Positions 10,755 through 20,653 of a stretch of 28,444 nt of DNA are shown here, piece after piece. How positions within the stretch are numbered: position 1 is the first letter of the stretch; the number at the start of each line of letters is the position of its first letter. The notes beneath the pieces were generated by a model, which searched no databases, was not told the DNA's origin, and saw only the letters and a program-made list of their open reading frames with translations. A program made the translations under genes and the position numbers. The stretch comes from Lichtheimia corymbifera B2541. Its lineage: Eukaryota; Mucoromycota; Mucoromycetes; Mucorales; Lichtheimiaceae. The stretch is from assembly GCA_000697475.1 (NCBI GenBank), contig JNEU01000650.1, positions 1 to 28,444 on the forward strand. Direction: 5' to 3'.

Positions 10755-13225
10755 GTCTTCTGATCATGTGTGAAAAAAAAGAGATATGAGCATACATCCA
10801 TAGATACAAAAGACACAATAGCAAAGCATGCTATCAATGCAAGCGTGTTATAAATAACGTTAGTACAAACCTGGATTCTGTGGTTTTTGATATTAAAGTA
10901 ATGTTTGTTTTAAAAAGTGAAAGTGGGAGAGGAAAGAGAAGGGGAAGGAAGAAAGAATGGGCAAAGTGGAAGCGAGCAAGAAAAGGGAAAAAGTCGGTCA
11001 TTCCAAATGAAGCAAAATGCTGCTTTTTACTTAAGAGCCGGTGGTCCACCCGATTTGAGTGCGAAGAATAGTGGTAGGTGATTTTGAGAATGGGGTCTTT
11101 CCTAAACAATCATGGTCGCCCATGTTGTCGGTAACAGACTACAAGGTCCAATTGGTGGGGATGGTCGCTATGGCGGTACTTGACTGCTTTTACCTTCACT
11201 CAGATCGGGTTTCGACTGGCAAATGCACGATTCATCGGGTTGTGTGTCCTTGCGTATTTTCTTTATTGCCCATCTTCCTCCCTCCCCCAAATATATACTG
11301 CCAGATCAAAAGGAGAGTGATGGTACATGAGAACTATTCTTACTTGAACCAATCCTCTTGCCGAATCACCCAAGACATATTCATGTGCTTCCTACTTGAT
11401 GTATTATAGATGCGGAATGGCATTCTCGGTTATCGTTAGTCTTTGATCATGCTGGCATCATTTGCGTTATTGATTACACTTTACCATAACAATAACCCTA
11501 CAGGGGAAATGTATGAGGAAATGCAGTTGCTAACAATGATTTGTCAATATTTCTTTGTCCAACATGAGAACCTGCTTCCTAATTCGAGCATTACATGCAA
11601 ACCTCCTTTTGATCCCTGTTCTCTGTTTTCTTCCTAAGCTGCATCACGTATAATACTATGTGTGTATGAGCTATGGCTGCGTCATGATAGATGATTGCAT
11701 GTGCTTATGGTGCTGCATTAGGCACAGGATAACATGCAATCCCACCTTGTCACACCACCACCGCTGCTTCTTTCCGAGTTGTATATATGCAGTGTCCACC
11801 CTGACCCAGTGATATACCTTCCTCCGCATATATCAAAGCGTGATCAGCATGTTTAGAATTACAGCATGGCGGGCGTTAACATGCTCCCTTACTCCTTGCT
11901 TTCTTACTCTCGACATTGTTACGTATGTTAACCAATATGCTGGATCCTTCTAGCATTGTGGATGAATAGTTGTGCTGAGTGATATAGAACTTTATGGATC
12001 AAATTCAGCGGGGAAGATCAATAATAAAAGCGCGTCATCATTGTGCATCTGCTACGTTATTGGAAGCGACCCAAAGCAACAACTTTTTATTCGCAAAATA
12101 AGGCAATGATCTTCGCACCCAACGATAGAAACAAAGGGATAGTCAAGAAAACTCCATCATTGCTTCGTGTGCCTTCTGTGGGTGAAAATGAAACATATCA
12201 AGTGTAGCTTGTCAAGGGGAGCTGATCATTATCTGGTTGTTGTGAAGAAAACTTTGAAGGAGGAAGCGAATGGAAGCCCATGGAAGCAATTTGCGTAAAG
12301 GGATATATACGTTTGTATGCTTGCATAGCACCAACATTTGTAACATGTTAGATATCGCTACGTGTTTGATTACAAACGCGCCATTCAATGGGCAAGACAG
12401 CATAATCTATCATATCCATTAACGCGTGGGGATAGTGGTATGATATATGACGTTGGTGATATGTTTTAGCTGAGACAATAATTAAGCATCGACTTTAACA
12501 ATTAAGGTAATTATGATGAATCTCGATCACTCAATTCATTTTCATATAATGCCGTCGTCGCCGCCGGAAATGCATGGGCATGATATGTCAAAGTATCTTT
12601 TTCGCGTTTATACATGAAAGGAACTAGGGGCCAGAATATCGGGCCAGGACGCACGTGTTTACACTTTGTTGCTCTTTGTGTCCCAATAGAAGATACACGC
12701 AGCACAAACGGCTCTTTTTGTGTTTGATGTGAATATCGCTGTCTCTCTGAACGTGATACGAGTTTGTCACACAAGCGAGCACAGTTACAATAGCATCACC
12801 TGAAAGATGCTGTAGATTGCAGAAAAAGAATTTTTCACAGCGTTCTCTTTTGCTCACTCCCAAACATGAACCGACTTCACAGGTAAACTGAATCGCTGTT
12901 TAACATCGGAGACATCTGGATAAAATTTATTTGTCTTTTTCACAGCACTAAAGTCATATCAACACCGCATATATTATGAGGAGAATGGGTCATCAGAAGA
13001 AATAAGCCAACATGGGGGAGAGATCTTTTGATGCAAGGTGGGCTGATGATTTATTTTAAAACCTAATAGTACTAAAGTGAATGACACCAATGAGCAGCCT
13101 TCCATCTGATACCCGCCCACAACCCCAAATTGTCATGCAAGGGATTATTCGTATAGGTGCGTTGCTGTAGACTAAAGTATATATGGGAACTGATGTGCGA
13201 CGAGTAAAAAGACAAGCGGCCACGG
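10755..13225. other. Spacer between heat-shock factor and permease genes
   Basis: This 2.5-kb stretch holds the 5' flank of the heat-shock factor gene and the 3' flank of the permease gene. Open frames here are short, lack recognisable motifs and show no splice-linked continuation. A purine-rich plus-strand run at about 10915-10995 lies in the presumed heat-shock factor promoter. I searched by eye for paired nGAAnnTTCn heat-shock elements near the start codon and found no convincing one. A 10-bp inverted repeat is listed separately. Confidence 0.6.
11693..11741. repeat. 10-bp perfect inverted repeat
   Basis: GATTGCATGT at 11693-11702 and ACATGCAATC at 11732-11741 are exact reverse complements separated by 29 bases. 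They could form a hairpin or be a pair of binding sites in opposite orientation. No gene lies within 900 bp, and no function can be assigned. Confidence 0.4.
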
Positions 13226-15232
13226 CTATATGGGACGATGTCGCCTTTGCCATTGCTCCTTGATGGACTGGTAGTATATCTTGAATCCATCCACACCTCG
13301 AAGCAGCTGATACAGAATGATGCTAGCAAAACATGATGCTCCTGTGGCATCAAGATTAAAGTCGTTTATCTTGAGCGATGTCGTTGTCATGGCTGCTGCG
13401 AGACATAATGGAATGCCGCCCACATAGATATTGCGCGGGTCTACACCGATTCAGAAAATCTCAGCTCTTGCGCATTGACATATAAAGCCTCTCCTTCTCC
13501 CTAGTTTACCTGTAAAGTCGATCCGATTCATGACCCATATCCGAATCCCAGTAATAGCAATGAGCGAATAAAGAACAAAAGCGATCCCACCAAAGACGCC
13601 GTTGGGTATACTACGCACCACAGCACCAAATTTAGCGATGCACCCCAAAATAATGGCCACTCCAGCTGCCACAAGAATCACCAGGGGGGAGAATATATGA
13701 GTTACTGACTACATAAATTAAAGGATGGTGAGTCAAGACACCAAAGCTGCCCCATTGTATCCACGTACATACCAAAACACCGATATTTTCTGCATAGGTG
13801 GTCAAAGGTGCTGATCCAACACAACCGGCCATTAGCGTGGATAAGGCATCTCCAAGATACGCTCGACCAAGGTACTTTTCCATGGGTTGATTCGTCAGTG
13901 ATGAAATAGCCTTGATGTGACCAATATTCTCGGCAATAAGAACCATGATCAAGGGTGTTATCGTGCTGATAGCCTGCTTATCAAATATGATGGGCCTTGA
14001 TATCCTTGGTCCACGCACCCAAGCAATCGATTCAACTTCTGTAAAGTCCACAGGGTATCCTACACCAGCAACACCGCATATAATATGAACCACATAGCCG
14101 ATAATGAGTCCTAGCAGGATTGATCTATTTCGAAACGTGAGTACAAAGATAAGGATTTTGGGTTATCCCCCATACATACATGCGGCGAATCGATGGTAAT
14201 GGTGCATAAACCGATATCAACATGGTTGACATGACCGTGACGATTGCCATATAAAAGTCAAAGATGGTAGCTGTTGCCTGGTTCAATGCAGAAAACACCA
14301 AATGGACACCAATACTTGCCACCACCGATCCCGTAACAACTATAGGTAATAAGGAAGCATTAAAGACAGACCGCTAAAAGGATCCCATTCAACTCGTCGT
14401 GTTACCTACTGGGAGGCATGAAAAACTCGACCCAACGATACCCAAATAGGATCACCAGAATGGATATTCCGATATAGATAAGCGCGAGAACAATGAGAGC
14501 ACCCTGAGCTTTTGAAATGTTTTCATTGAGACCGGTTGTTGATGTTGCAGGGTCGAAACCTGTTATGGACTGGAAAGCACCAAGCACAGAAGCGGAACTT
14601 CCAAGATACGACGGCACACGACCTCCTGTGGTGATAAAAAAGATGATGGTAGCGATTCCTGAAAAGAACAATGCGGCTAATAATATCGCATGAGCCTGTC
14701 GTTTACTAGTACCAGCATCATCACCATCACTTACTATTAACGTCAATCCCCATCTGCATAGCTAGTAAATCGCCATCCACAATGACACCAGAAAAAGGGA
14801 CATATCCTAATGTTGGTATTACTCCTCCTAAATGCTACGCCCCACAAGCCCAATCCACTTACGAATGAAAACAGTAGCACTAAACATCGCTAAGGCATGC
14901 TGAAGACCATATGCAATTGCCTGGAGGAATGGTGGTCGTTCATCAATGTGTACTGTGCCTTGAAGAAGCCCGATGATGGTCAATGATGATAGCTGCTAGT
15001 TGTTTGTGCAACAATAGTACTCACCCGATCGTTTCAACTTGTATCTTGGAAAGTAATTCAATAACCCATCCTTGAGACCCATTTTTTCATTGTTTGGAAG
15101 TTTTGAAGACCATGGTACACCATCGGCTATCGATCCGTTCTCCACGGCCCCATTCCCAATGCCATGCGACGATGCAATCGACTCACTCTCCATGCGAACC
15201 GCCGTTGATTCAATCTTGGTATCGAACGTCAT
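13226..15232 (-). CDS. NCS2 nucleobase permease, UraA/RutG type
   Basis: Plasma-membrane proton symporter, probably for uracil or another pyrimidine or xanthine. Exons read as 15232-15025, 14958-14863, 14761-14742, 14695-14410, 14339-14180, 14124-13773, 13708-13510 and 13440-13226, giving about 511 residues, normal for the family. Family marks in order: LQHALAMF in the first membrane segment, TTGGRVPSYLGSS, GYRWVEFFMPPIVTGSVV, the substrate-site glutamate in IAENIGHIKA, and TTYAENIGVLSVT, rejoined across an intron and fitting the ENxGxxxxT signature. It resembles bacterial RutG/UraA (TTYGENIGV) more than fungal UapA/UapC, which have an QNNG-type motif. The 20-nt third exon and 46-nt third intron are the weak point: the same region could instead be one exon with a one-base frameshift. 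The N-terminus is hydrophilic and cytosolic, as expected. Substrate cannot be read from sequence alone. Confidence 0.88.
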
Positions 15233-16516
15233 GCGTCTGTGGGCTTTTCAAAAGGAACGCCAGCAGTTAGGAGGAACAAAGAGAGAGACATGAATGTGCA
15301 CCCGATTAACAATACACCCTGCTCCCTTTCTCTTAAAAGGTTGCACAACCGCCTTGAATTCATGCAAACCTCGCATATGCTTTATTTCCGCCACACTCTA
15401 ATGTACATAGTGTCAACATAATCACATGACTAAACATGACGCATTCATCCCACATTGATACGTGAGTGTAGTGCTGGTGACTATCAACAACGATTGGAGA
15501 AATAGAGAGTGAGAGTGAGAGACGTGTGTCAACAATATGATGTATACAAACATATGCATGCATGTGACGACGCCGACATCCCAAAGCCAACAAAAAAAAG
15601 GAGACACTTGAAGGATTGATAATGCATCATCCTGTTATGTTTCGATCAAACATTATCACATCCCCATAAACAACGATTTCCACTTTGTAGATACTAGCAT
15701 TTGTGTTCGTGTCACACACAAAGAGAGAGAGGGAAGAAAGCCAAATTGTTATCAGAGGGCGCGGTTTATGCATCGGCGTGTCAAAATTAAGGAGCAAGCT
15801 AAAATCTAACACTTACCCATCGAGAGATCTTATCCCGGCCCAGTAGAAAATGGCCCTTGCAAGCTACTATCTCGCTCCGTTTTGGTACTAAGACCTTCCA
15901 AGAAAAGCAACTTTGTGCCACCAATTACGCATTACCCTAATATCAAATAGCCAGGGTCAGCTGAAAGAGCTGTTTCATGCATCCAATTAATCGTGTATAA
16001 ACAAGATCACTTTTTCCTCCATGGCAACAAGATGAAAAAGAATGGGGTTTTTAAATACATATTTATTCATGAGGATTTGCAATGGGATATTTTTTGCACA
16101 ACAATTTTTACAGCAGAATAAAAAAAAAAAAAAGAGGAGTATTTGACAAGAACGATATGGAATAGTAAGGTCACTTTGCAAGTAACGTGTGAGAGGTGGG
16201 GTTATTTGAACAATGTGAGTGTGTGAGTGAGAATGTGCTTTTCTGATCAATGTTGGTGGATGAACATGATGTGGGCTGATGGATATGATACGCTTAGGCG
16301 ATGATGATATGATATGTACGTGTGGACAAGAGAGAGAGAGGGTCAAAGTTAAAAAAAGTAGATAAGAGATGGGAAGTGTGAGAACATTTTGGTGAGAACA
16401 TTTGCCTCATTGGTAGATTGGGTATGAATTGGTGTAGCCAAGGAGCAGTGTGGTAGTGTGCCTCTGTGTGTGAAAGAGAAAATAACCACTCTTGCTATAG
16501 AGAGAGGTCCCCGTTA
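15233..16516. other. Spacer between permease and zinc-finger genes
   Basis: This holds the permease 5' flank and the zinc-finger gene's 3' flank. A poly(A) run of about 15 lies at 16120-16135. An AATAAA on the minus strand (plus-strand TTTATT near 16058-16063) could serve the zinc-finger gene about 450 nt past its stop. Open frames here are short and have simple composition, and I see no gene. Confidence 0.6.
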
Positions 16517-16912
16517 TCACTTCAAAGATGCATTAGTAGCAGTGCTACCATATGACATGGAGCGCCTTCTGGCACCCTCGAATGCGTATTGCAAAGACAA
16601 TCCTGTCGGCATAAAGTAGGATGGCATGGATGACGACATGTCACCTCGAAGGTCTGCAGAAGTTGGAGAACTCGCTTGTGACGATGTGCCAGGTGACGCT
16701 TGTGTGGGAGATAAGAGTCCAGTGGAAATGAATGATAACGAGGATGTATTGATCAAAGGAGGTGTTCTCTTTTGCTGCGACGTGGATGAGGTACCCAAAT
16801 GCGCGTTAGATTCGGACATACGCCGCTGATGAAAAGGAGCACAACCCGAGGTATGTGAGGCAAAGGTGTCAGTCTTTTCAAATGTTCGTCCACACTTGCA
16901 ACGGAAGGGCAT
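16517..16912 (-). CDS. Small single zinc-finger protein with Ser-rich tail
   Basis: Single-exon frame of 131 residues. The N-terminus carries a C-x-C-x12-H-x3-C finger (Cys5, Cys7, His20, Cys24; CKCGRTFEKTDTFASHTSGC), with the C-x-C-G-R-x-F spacing of variant C2H2/C2HC fingers seen in fungi. The remainder is rich in Ser, Thr and Pro with several SP/TP sites, and the C-terminus has an arginine patch RRRSMSYG that resembles a basophilic kinase site. The frame is open further upstream, but this ATG is preferred: it follows a pyrimidine tract ending in TTTCCAG, with a TATA-like box about 65 nt upstream. That CCAG could instead be a splice acceptor, in which case a coding exon lies further upstream. 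One finger rarely gives specific DNA binding, so nucleic-acid or protein binding are both possible. Confidence 0.6.
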   Translation of the reverse strand: MPFRCKCGRTFEKTDTFASHTSGCAPFHQRRMSESNAHLGTSSTSQQKRTPPLINTSSLSFISTGLLSPTQASPGTSSQASSPTSADLRGDMSSSMPSYFMPTGLSLQYAFEGARRRSMSYGSTATNASLK

Positions 16913-17433
16913 GCTGGAAAAAGAAAGGAGGAAAAAGAGATAAGAAGAATGCAACACGATGGGAAAAAGTGGGTGATTTAAATAGCCAGCCAAAGCACAG
17001 CAGCATATCGTTATCTCTCTTTTTAAAAGTCACACAAATCAAACAACATGTGATACCACACTCCTGCAGAGAGAGTGTGGGGGGTGTTTGGTTGGTCGAC
17101 TTGTTGGCAGAGAACCTCTCCTTGGTGAAGCTTGCCCTCTTTCTTTGTTCATTCGCCATTCACACACACACACATACTGTGTGTTACTATTCATTGTATC
17201 TATGATATGATCCTGATGGTTTCTCCCTGCCTTGGTCATTTTCTGTAAATGAGTAGCGTGGCACACGTCCCCCCACCAGCAGTGTCCCATATCACCCACG
17301 TAGCGTCAAATTGCCTCATTAAGGCTAACTCTCGGGTGACCAACAATATCCCACCTCACGTGTGTCAATGGACGCCCACAATAAAAAGAAACATTCTCTC
17401 ATCACACACACACACACACACACATGGACTTGT
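16913..17433. other. Spacer with CA repeats
   Basis: This holds the 5' flank of the zinc-finger gene and the 3' flank of the BTB gene. A short CA run lies at 17159-17173 and a (CA)11 microsatellite at 17403-17424, the latter only 10 nt past the BTB stop codon. No gene is visible. Confidence 0.7.
16977..16984 (-). promoter_or_regulatory. TATA-like box of the zinc-finger gene
   Basis: TATTTAAA on the minus strand lies 65-72 nt upstream of the chosen start codon, followed by a pyrimidine-rich run that may hold the transcription start. Spacing fits a fungal core promoter with a short leader. It also argues against a long upstream coding exon. Confidence 0.35.
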
Positions 17434-19034
17434 TTAAGTGGGAAGAAATTCCCGTTTCATGTTGAGCTGGAACCTTGAGCTAATTGCTACAAAGCGCACT
17501 AAACAGAGGATCAACTTGCTATCTTGAACTTGTACACCAGCGATTGCTTTGAGGATGCTCAACTTGAGGACGCGACATTCACCACCCTCGCACTTTTGAC
17601 ATGTTTCCCAGTTTTCTTCCCAATTGTCCAATTCTCGGATATGACGCACTTGCCGATCATCCACAGTCATTGCACAAGCTTCATCCAAGATCACACGGTG
17701 CTCGTGAATTCCTTCAAGTGATACGGCTTGGCTGATTTCTTGTAGCTTTTGTTTGTCTTTCACACCGAGATCCATAGTCAATTTCCCATCCTTGTGCACT
17801 TGAACCACAAATTCCGACAGTTGCACCAATAATGCATGAGGGCTGTCATCACGCTTGTAGCACAACCTCTGAATCCCTTCCTTGATGGGTGGCAGCACAT
17901 TCGCCAATCGCACATCTTGCAGTAATAATAGTACTTCCCGCCACCTCTGATCTCCAAATCCATCCAAAGTCTGCTGTGAAGTGAGCAACTTTTCACGCAA
18001 GTTCCTCAGTGCATAGTATTGAGCATCCTTGAGCAAATTCTTGTGATGCACCTCGTCACGGATATGAATGGTGTAGCCACGTAAATGATTGACAATGTCG
18101 GCAAAGATATCTGGATCTCGATCAATATAAATGGGAGCGCTTTGTGCTCCAACACCTTTAGCAGGACTAAATACTTGATGCTGGATGGGTCCGGTGAAAA
18201 AGTTGCGTGATCCACCATCTAAACTAAATGCGTCAGCCTTTTTTGTGTATCCCAACAACAACATCATCCCATATTACCTTTCTTTAGCAATGACCATGGT
18301 AATCTGAACACACGTCCACCCACATTGAGAAAGACGTGCTCTTGCAAGAATGCAGTAAGACGTTTCAGACCATAATATTCAGCATCACACACCAACGCTT
18401 GGTTTTGTACATCGTCTCGAGGTCGAACATGATATCCACGTAAATGATGAACGACGAGAGCAAAGATCTCCGGATCACGATCGATATGCATGACACGAGT
18501 CCCCCTTCGCTTGCGGAAAAAGTTGGTAAAAAAGTTGTTTGGACCATCACTCTTTAAAGACTCCCAACTAAGCCGAAAAGGTCTTCCTCCAACAACAAGA
18601 ACAAAGGTCGCTTGATTCGATGGTTCATCATCCTCTTGTATACGGGGTCGTTTACGGCCGGCTGCTACTTGTTGCTGTGTATCACCACCACCACCACCCG
18701 TGCTAGTACTGCTGCTGCTACCGCGTTTGTTTTGTGTGCTCGCGCTGCTACCCAACGGTAGAGATGCTTGTGCCATCTGTGCATCGTTCAAAATGGAGCC
18801 TTCGTTATTGACAGGAGCCGATGAGGTGGCGGCATTGGGATCTTGTTGATCGCTTGGTGCTGTGTCACTCGTCATGAACTGGAGAAAGTTGTCTGGTATA
18901 GGTGCACCCGGAAACAGCGAATCGTTTAGCTCATTGCCGTTAAAGTCGGTAGTATCGAATTGCAAAGGATAATCAAAGTTGAAGAGACCATAAGGATCTG
19001 CATTGTTGTTGCTATTGTTGCCAGACGGGTTCAT
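17434..19034 (-). CDS. Protein with two tandem KCTD-type BTB domains
   Basis: Two exons, 19034-18278 and 18218-17434 (intron 59 nt), give 513 residues. The first 140 are low-complexity (Asn, Ser, Gln, Gly5) with a basic patch GRKRPR that may be a nuclear signal. Two BTB domains of the potassium-channel-tetramerisation type follow: about 143-231 (FVLVVGGRPFRLSWESL) and 234-332 (VFLNVGGRVFRLPWSLL). Each repeats NFFT, IDRDP(E/D)IF, HLRGY and a YY.L end, so one is a duplicate of the other. The intron falls at the same place within the second domain's first third. The C-terminal 180 residues include a CQKC element but match no domain I know. The architecture recalls yeast YLR108C/YDR132C, of unclear role. 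Such domains usually mediate oligomerisation or serve as cullin-3 adaptors; neither is shown here. Confidence 0.85.
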
Positions 19035-19841
19035 GGGTGAAAAGCGAGTGGGAAGAAACCGATTGTGTCATACCAATCCTGCCAAAATCAGCACGTGCTC
19101 TGCTACAAGATAGATTCCACTCTCTTATTATACCTCTATCATCTTCATCCTACTTTCATTGCGATATTTTACTCTTTCTTACAAGCTACATAAAATTCTT
19201 GATGAAGCATACACTCTCATTTCTTTTGATCCCCACTTCCTCTCGTGATGCGCTTGTCAAGTTGAGACACTACTGGTTGTTGCACCTCATCCGTTATTAG
19301 CTCTGTTTCATCTTATACCATCCAAGAGCTAGCTGCAATCAAAAAGATAACTTAGGGAAACTTCGTTATACCTATATGCTAGAGACCTCCTTGTTATATA
19401 CGTTTAAACCAAGCATATCTTCTTTGCCAATATGCATATGTATCGTGTTGGATGATGAGAGAACCTTTAACATATCCGTTTGGATCCTCAGAAACAACCA
19501 CTCTGCAGGACCTCTATCATATAATGAGAAGGTTTAATTTAGGAAAGGTACCTATAGTTGGTGCTTTGAATCATTGATCAGGGAATGGATCAGAGTATAT
19601 GCTGCAAAGAGAGGGTGTGATAATGTAAATAATTTTATACAGTAAATGAAAGTTATATTGAGTGTGCTAAAAGTAAAAAGAGACGTTGTCTATGATACCA
19701 GTATTGGGTTGTCAAGGCAACAAGCAGCATCACGCGCGCAAAGCATCGGTATTACAGAAGGACTTGACATCCGATATCCAATTTTGTTGTCTCTGCACAG
19801 TGACTCTACAATCTCAGGGGTTCCTTCTTTGACGACCAAAC
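19035..19841. promoter_or_regulatory. Divergent promoter region, BTB gene and mitochondrial gene
   Basis: The 807 bp lie between the start codons of the minus-strand BTB gene and the plus-strand mitochondrial-protein gene, so both promoters must be here or overlap into the genes. It is AT-rich, with ATATGCATATGTAT at about 19430-19443. No clear TATA box can be tied to either start. No coding sequence is evident. Confidence 0.5.
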
Positions 19842-20557
19842 ATGTTTCCTCGACACGCAGTTACAGCTTGTTCACGACGTGCATACACGACTGCCACAAA
19901 TAACGCAACAGCAGCCGCAAAGCCTAAACGTAAAGTGGGTGCTACGCGAGGAGGGTAGGTTGGCAACTCATCCCAAATGTCGAAAACAACACGTTCGATG
20001 AACGATCATGAGAAAGCAACCAAACTAAGAAGTGACCCAATGCAGTATCCTTGGTTTCCTCGTAGGTGCAGGTGTTTGCGTTGCCTTTTCCGAACAGTTT
20101 ATCCAGCAAGAATTCATTGAATCAACTCGACAACTGGCAAAGTCTGTCGACGAGTTGCATGCTTCCACTGAAAAGGTAAAATGATCATAGAGGTAGCGTG
20201 AGTAACAGACAACTGACGAAGGCTTTTACAGGTGCGCGAATATGCTGATATCGTCGAGCGTCTTGATCGTGATTATACGCAGTTGCGTTCCAGTGTCATC
20301 AATGCCAAGGATTTGGATAAACTCAAGCGTGACCTGTACAAGGTTCATGTATGTTTCTCCCCCAATGCTAACCCAAGACAAGTGTCTATTTACTGACGGA
20401 ATCAACAATAGGATCAAATCAGCCATGAACATGTCCTTCTCAAGGCTCGTGTTGGCGAGATTGGTAAGTAATCTACCACATCCACACCCACTAAATGGTT
20501 CCTTTGACTCATGCTGGCAATGCATTGTTGTGTTTTATAGAATTGAATAAGCAATAA
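19842..20557 (+). CDS. Probable mitochondrial single-pass membrane protein, five short exons
   Basis: Exons 19842-19954, 20046-20175, 20232-20348, 20412-20463 and 20541-20557 join in perfect phase to 142 residues. All introns have GTAGGT/GTAAAA/GTATGT/GTAAGT donors and AG acceptors. The N-terminus (MFPRHAVTACSRRAYTT) is rich in Arg, Ala, Ser and Thr without acidic residues, as in a mitochondrial presequence. A hydrophobic segment at about 38-53 (GILGFLVGAGVCVAF) is followed by a charged helix with heptads (STRQLAKSVDELHAS, YADIVERLDRDY). The layout, with a glycine-rich membrane segment then TRxLxxS, loosely recalls MICOS Mic12/Aim5, but I cannot assign a family. Reading through the last donor would instead end at a TAA at 20469-20471, giving a protein that differs only at its tip. 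The gene is easily missed because no exon exceeds 130 nt. Confidence 0.75.
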
Positions 20558-20558
20558 A
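20553..20558 (+). terminator. AATAAA overlapping the stop codon
   Basis: The predicted stop TAA (20555-20557) sits inside AATAAA. If it acts as the polyadenylation signal, the 3' untranslated region would be only about 10-30 nt. That fits the tight spacing to the convergent KRE33 gene. If the upstream stop at 20469 is used instead, this signal lies about 80 nt past it. Confidence 0.4.
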
Positions 20559-20653
20559 CATATACTACATGCGTGTAAGGGGATGAAATGGCGTGTTTTG
20601 TGAGTGTGAGTGTGTGTGTGTGTATAATGAGTGAAAGATGCATTTTTGGTTTT
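20558..20653. other. Convergent 3' ends with a TG repeat
   Basis: Only 96 nt separate the two facing stop codons. The gap contains a GTGAGTGTGAG stretch running into (TG)n at about 20601-20623. The 3' untranslated regions of the two genes probably overlap, so sense-antisense transcript pairing is possible. Confidence 0.6.

Noticed and set aside
11059..11409. 116-codon plus-strand open frame
   Set aside because: No conserved motif, irregular codon use, no promoter or splice context; likely chance.
14742..14827. A longer third permease exon starting at TTTAG (35-nt intron)
   Set aside because: It would insert a hydrophilic segment not seen in the family and need a 35-nt intron; the TTTACTAG acceptor gives the family-like FIPMQMGID with a 101-nt intron.
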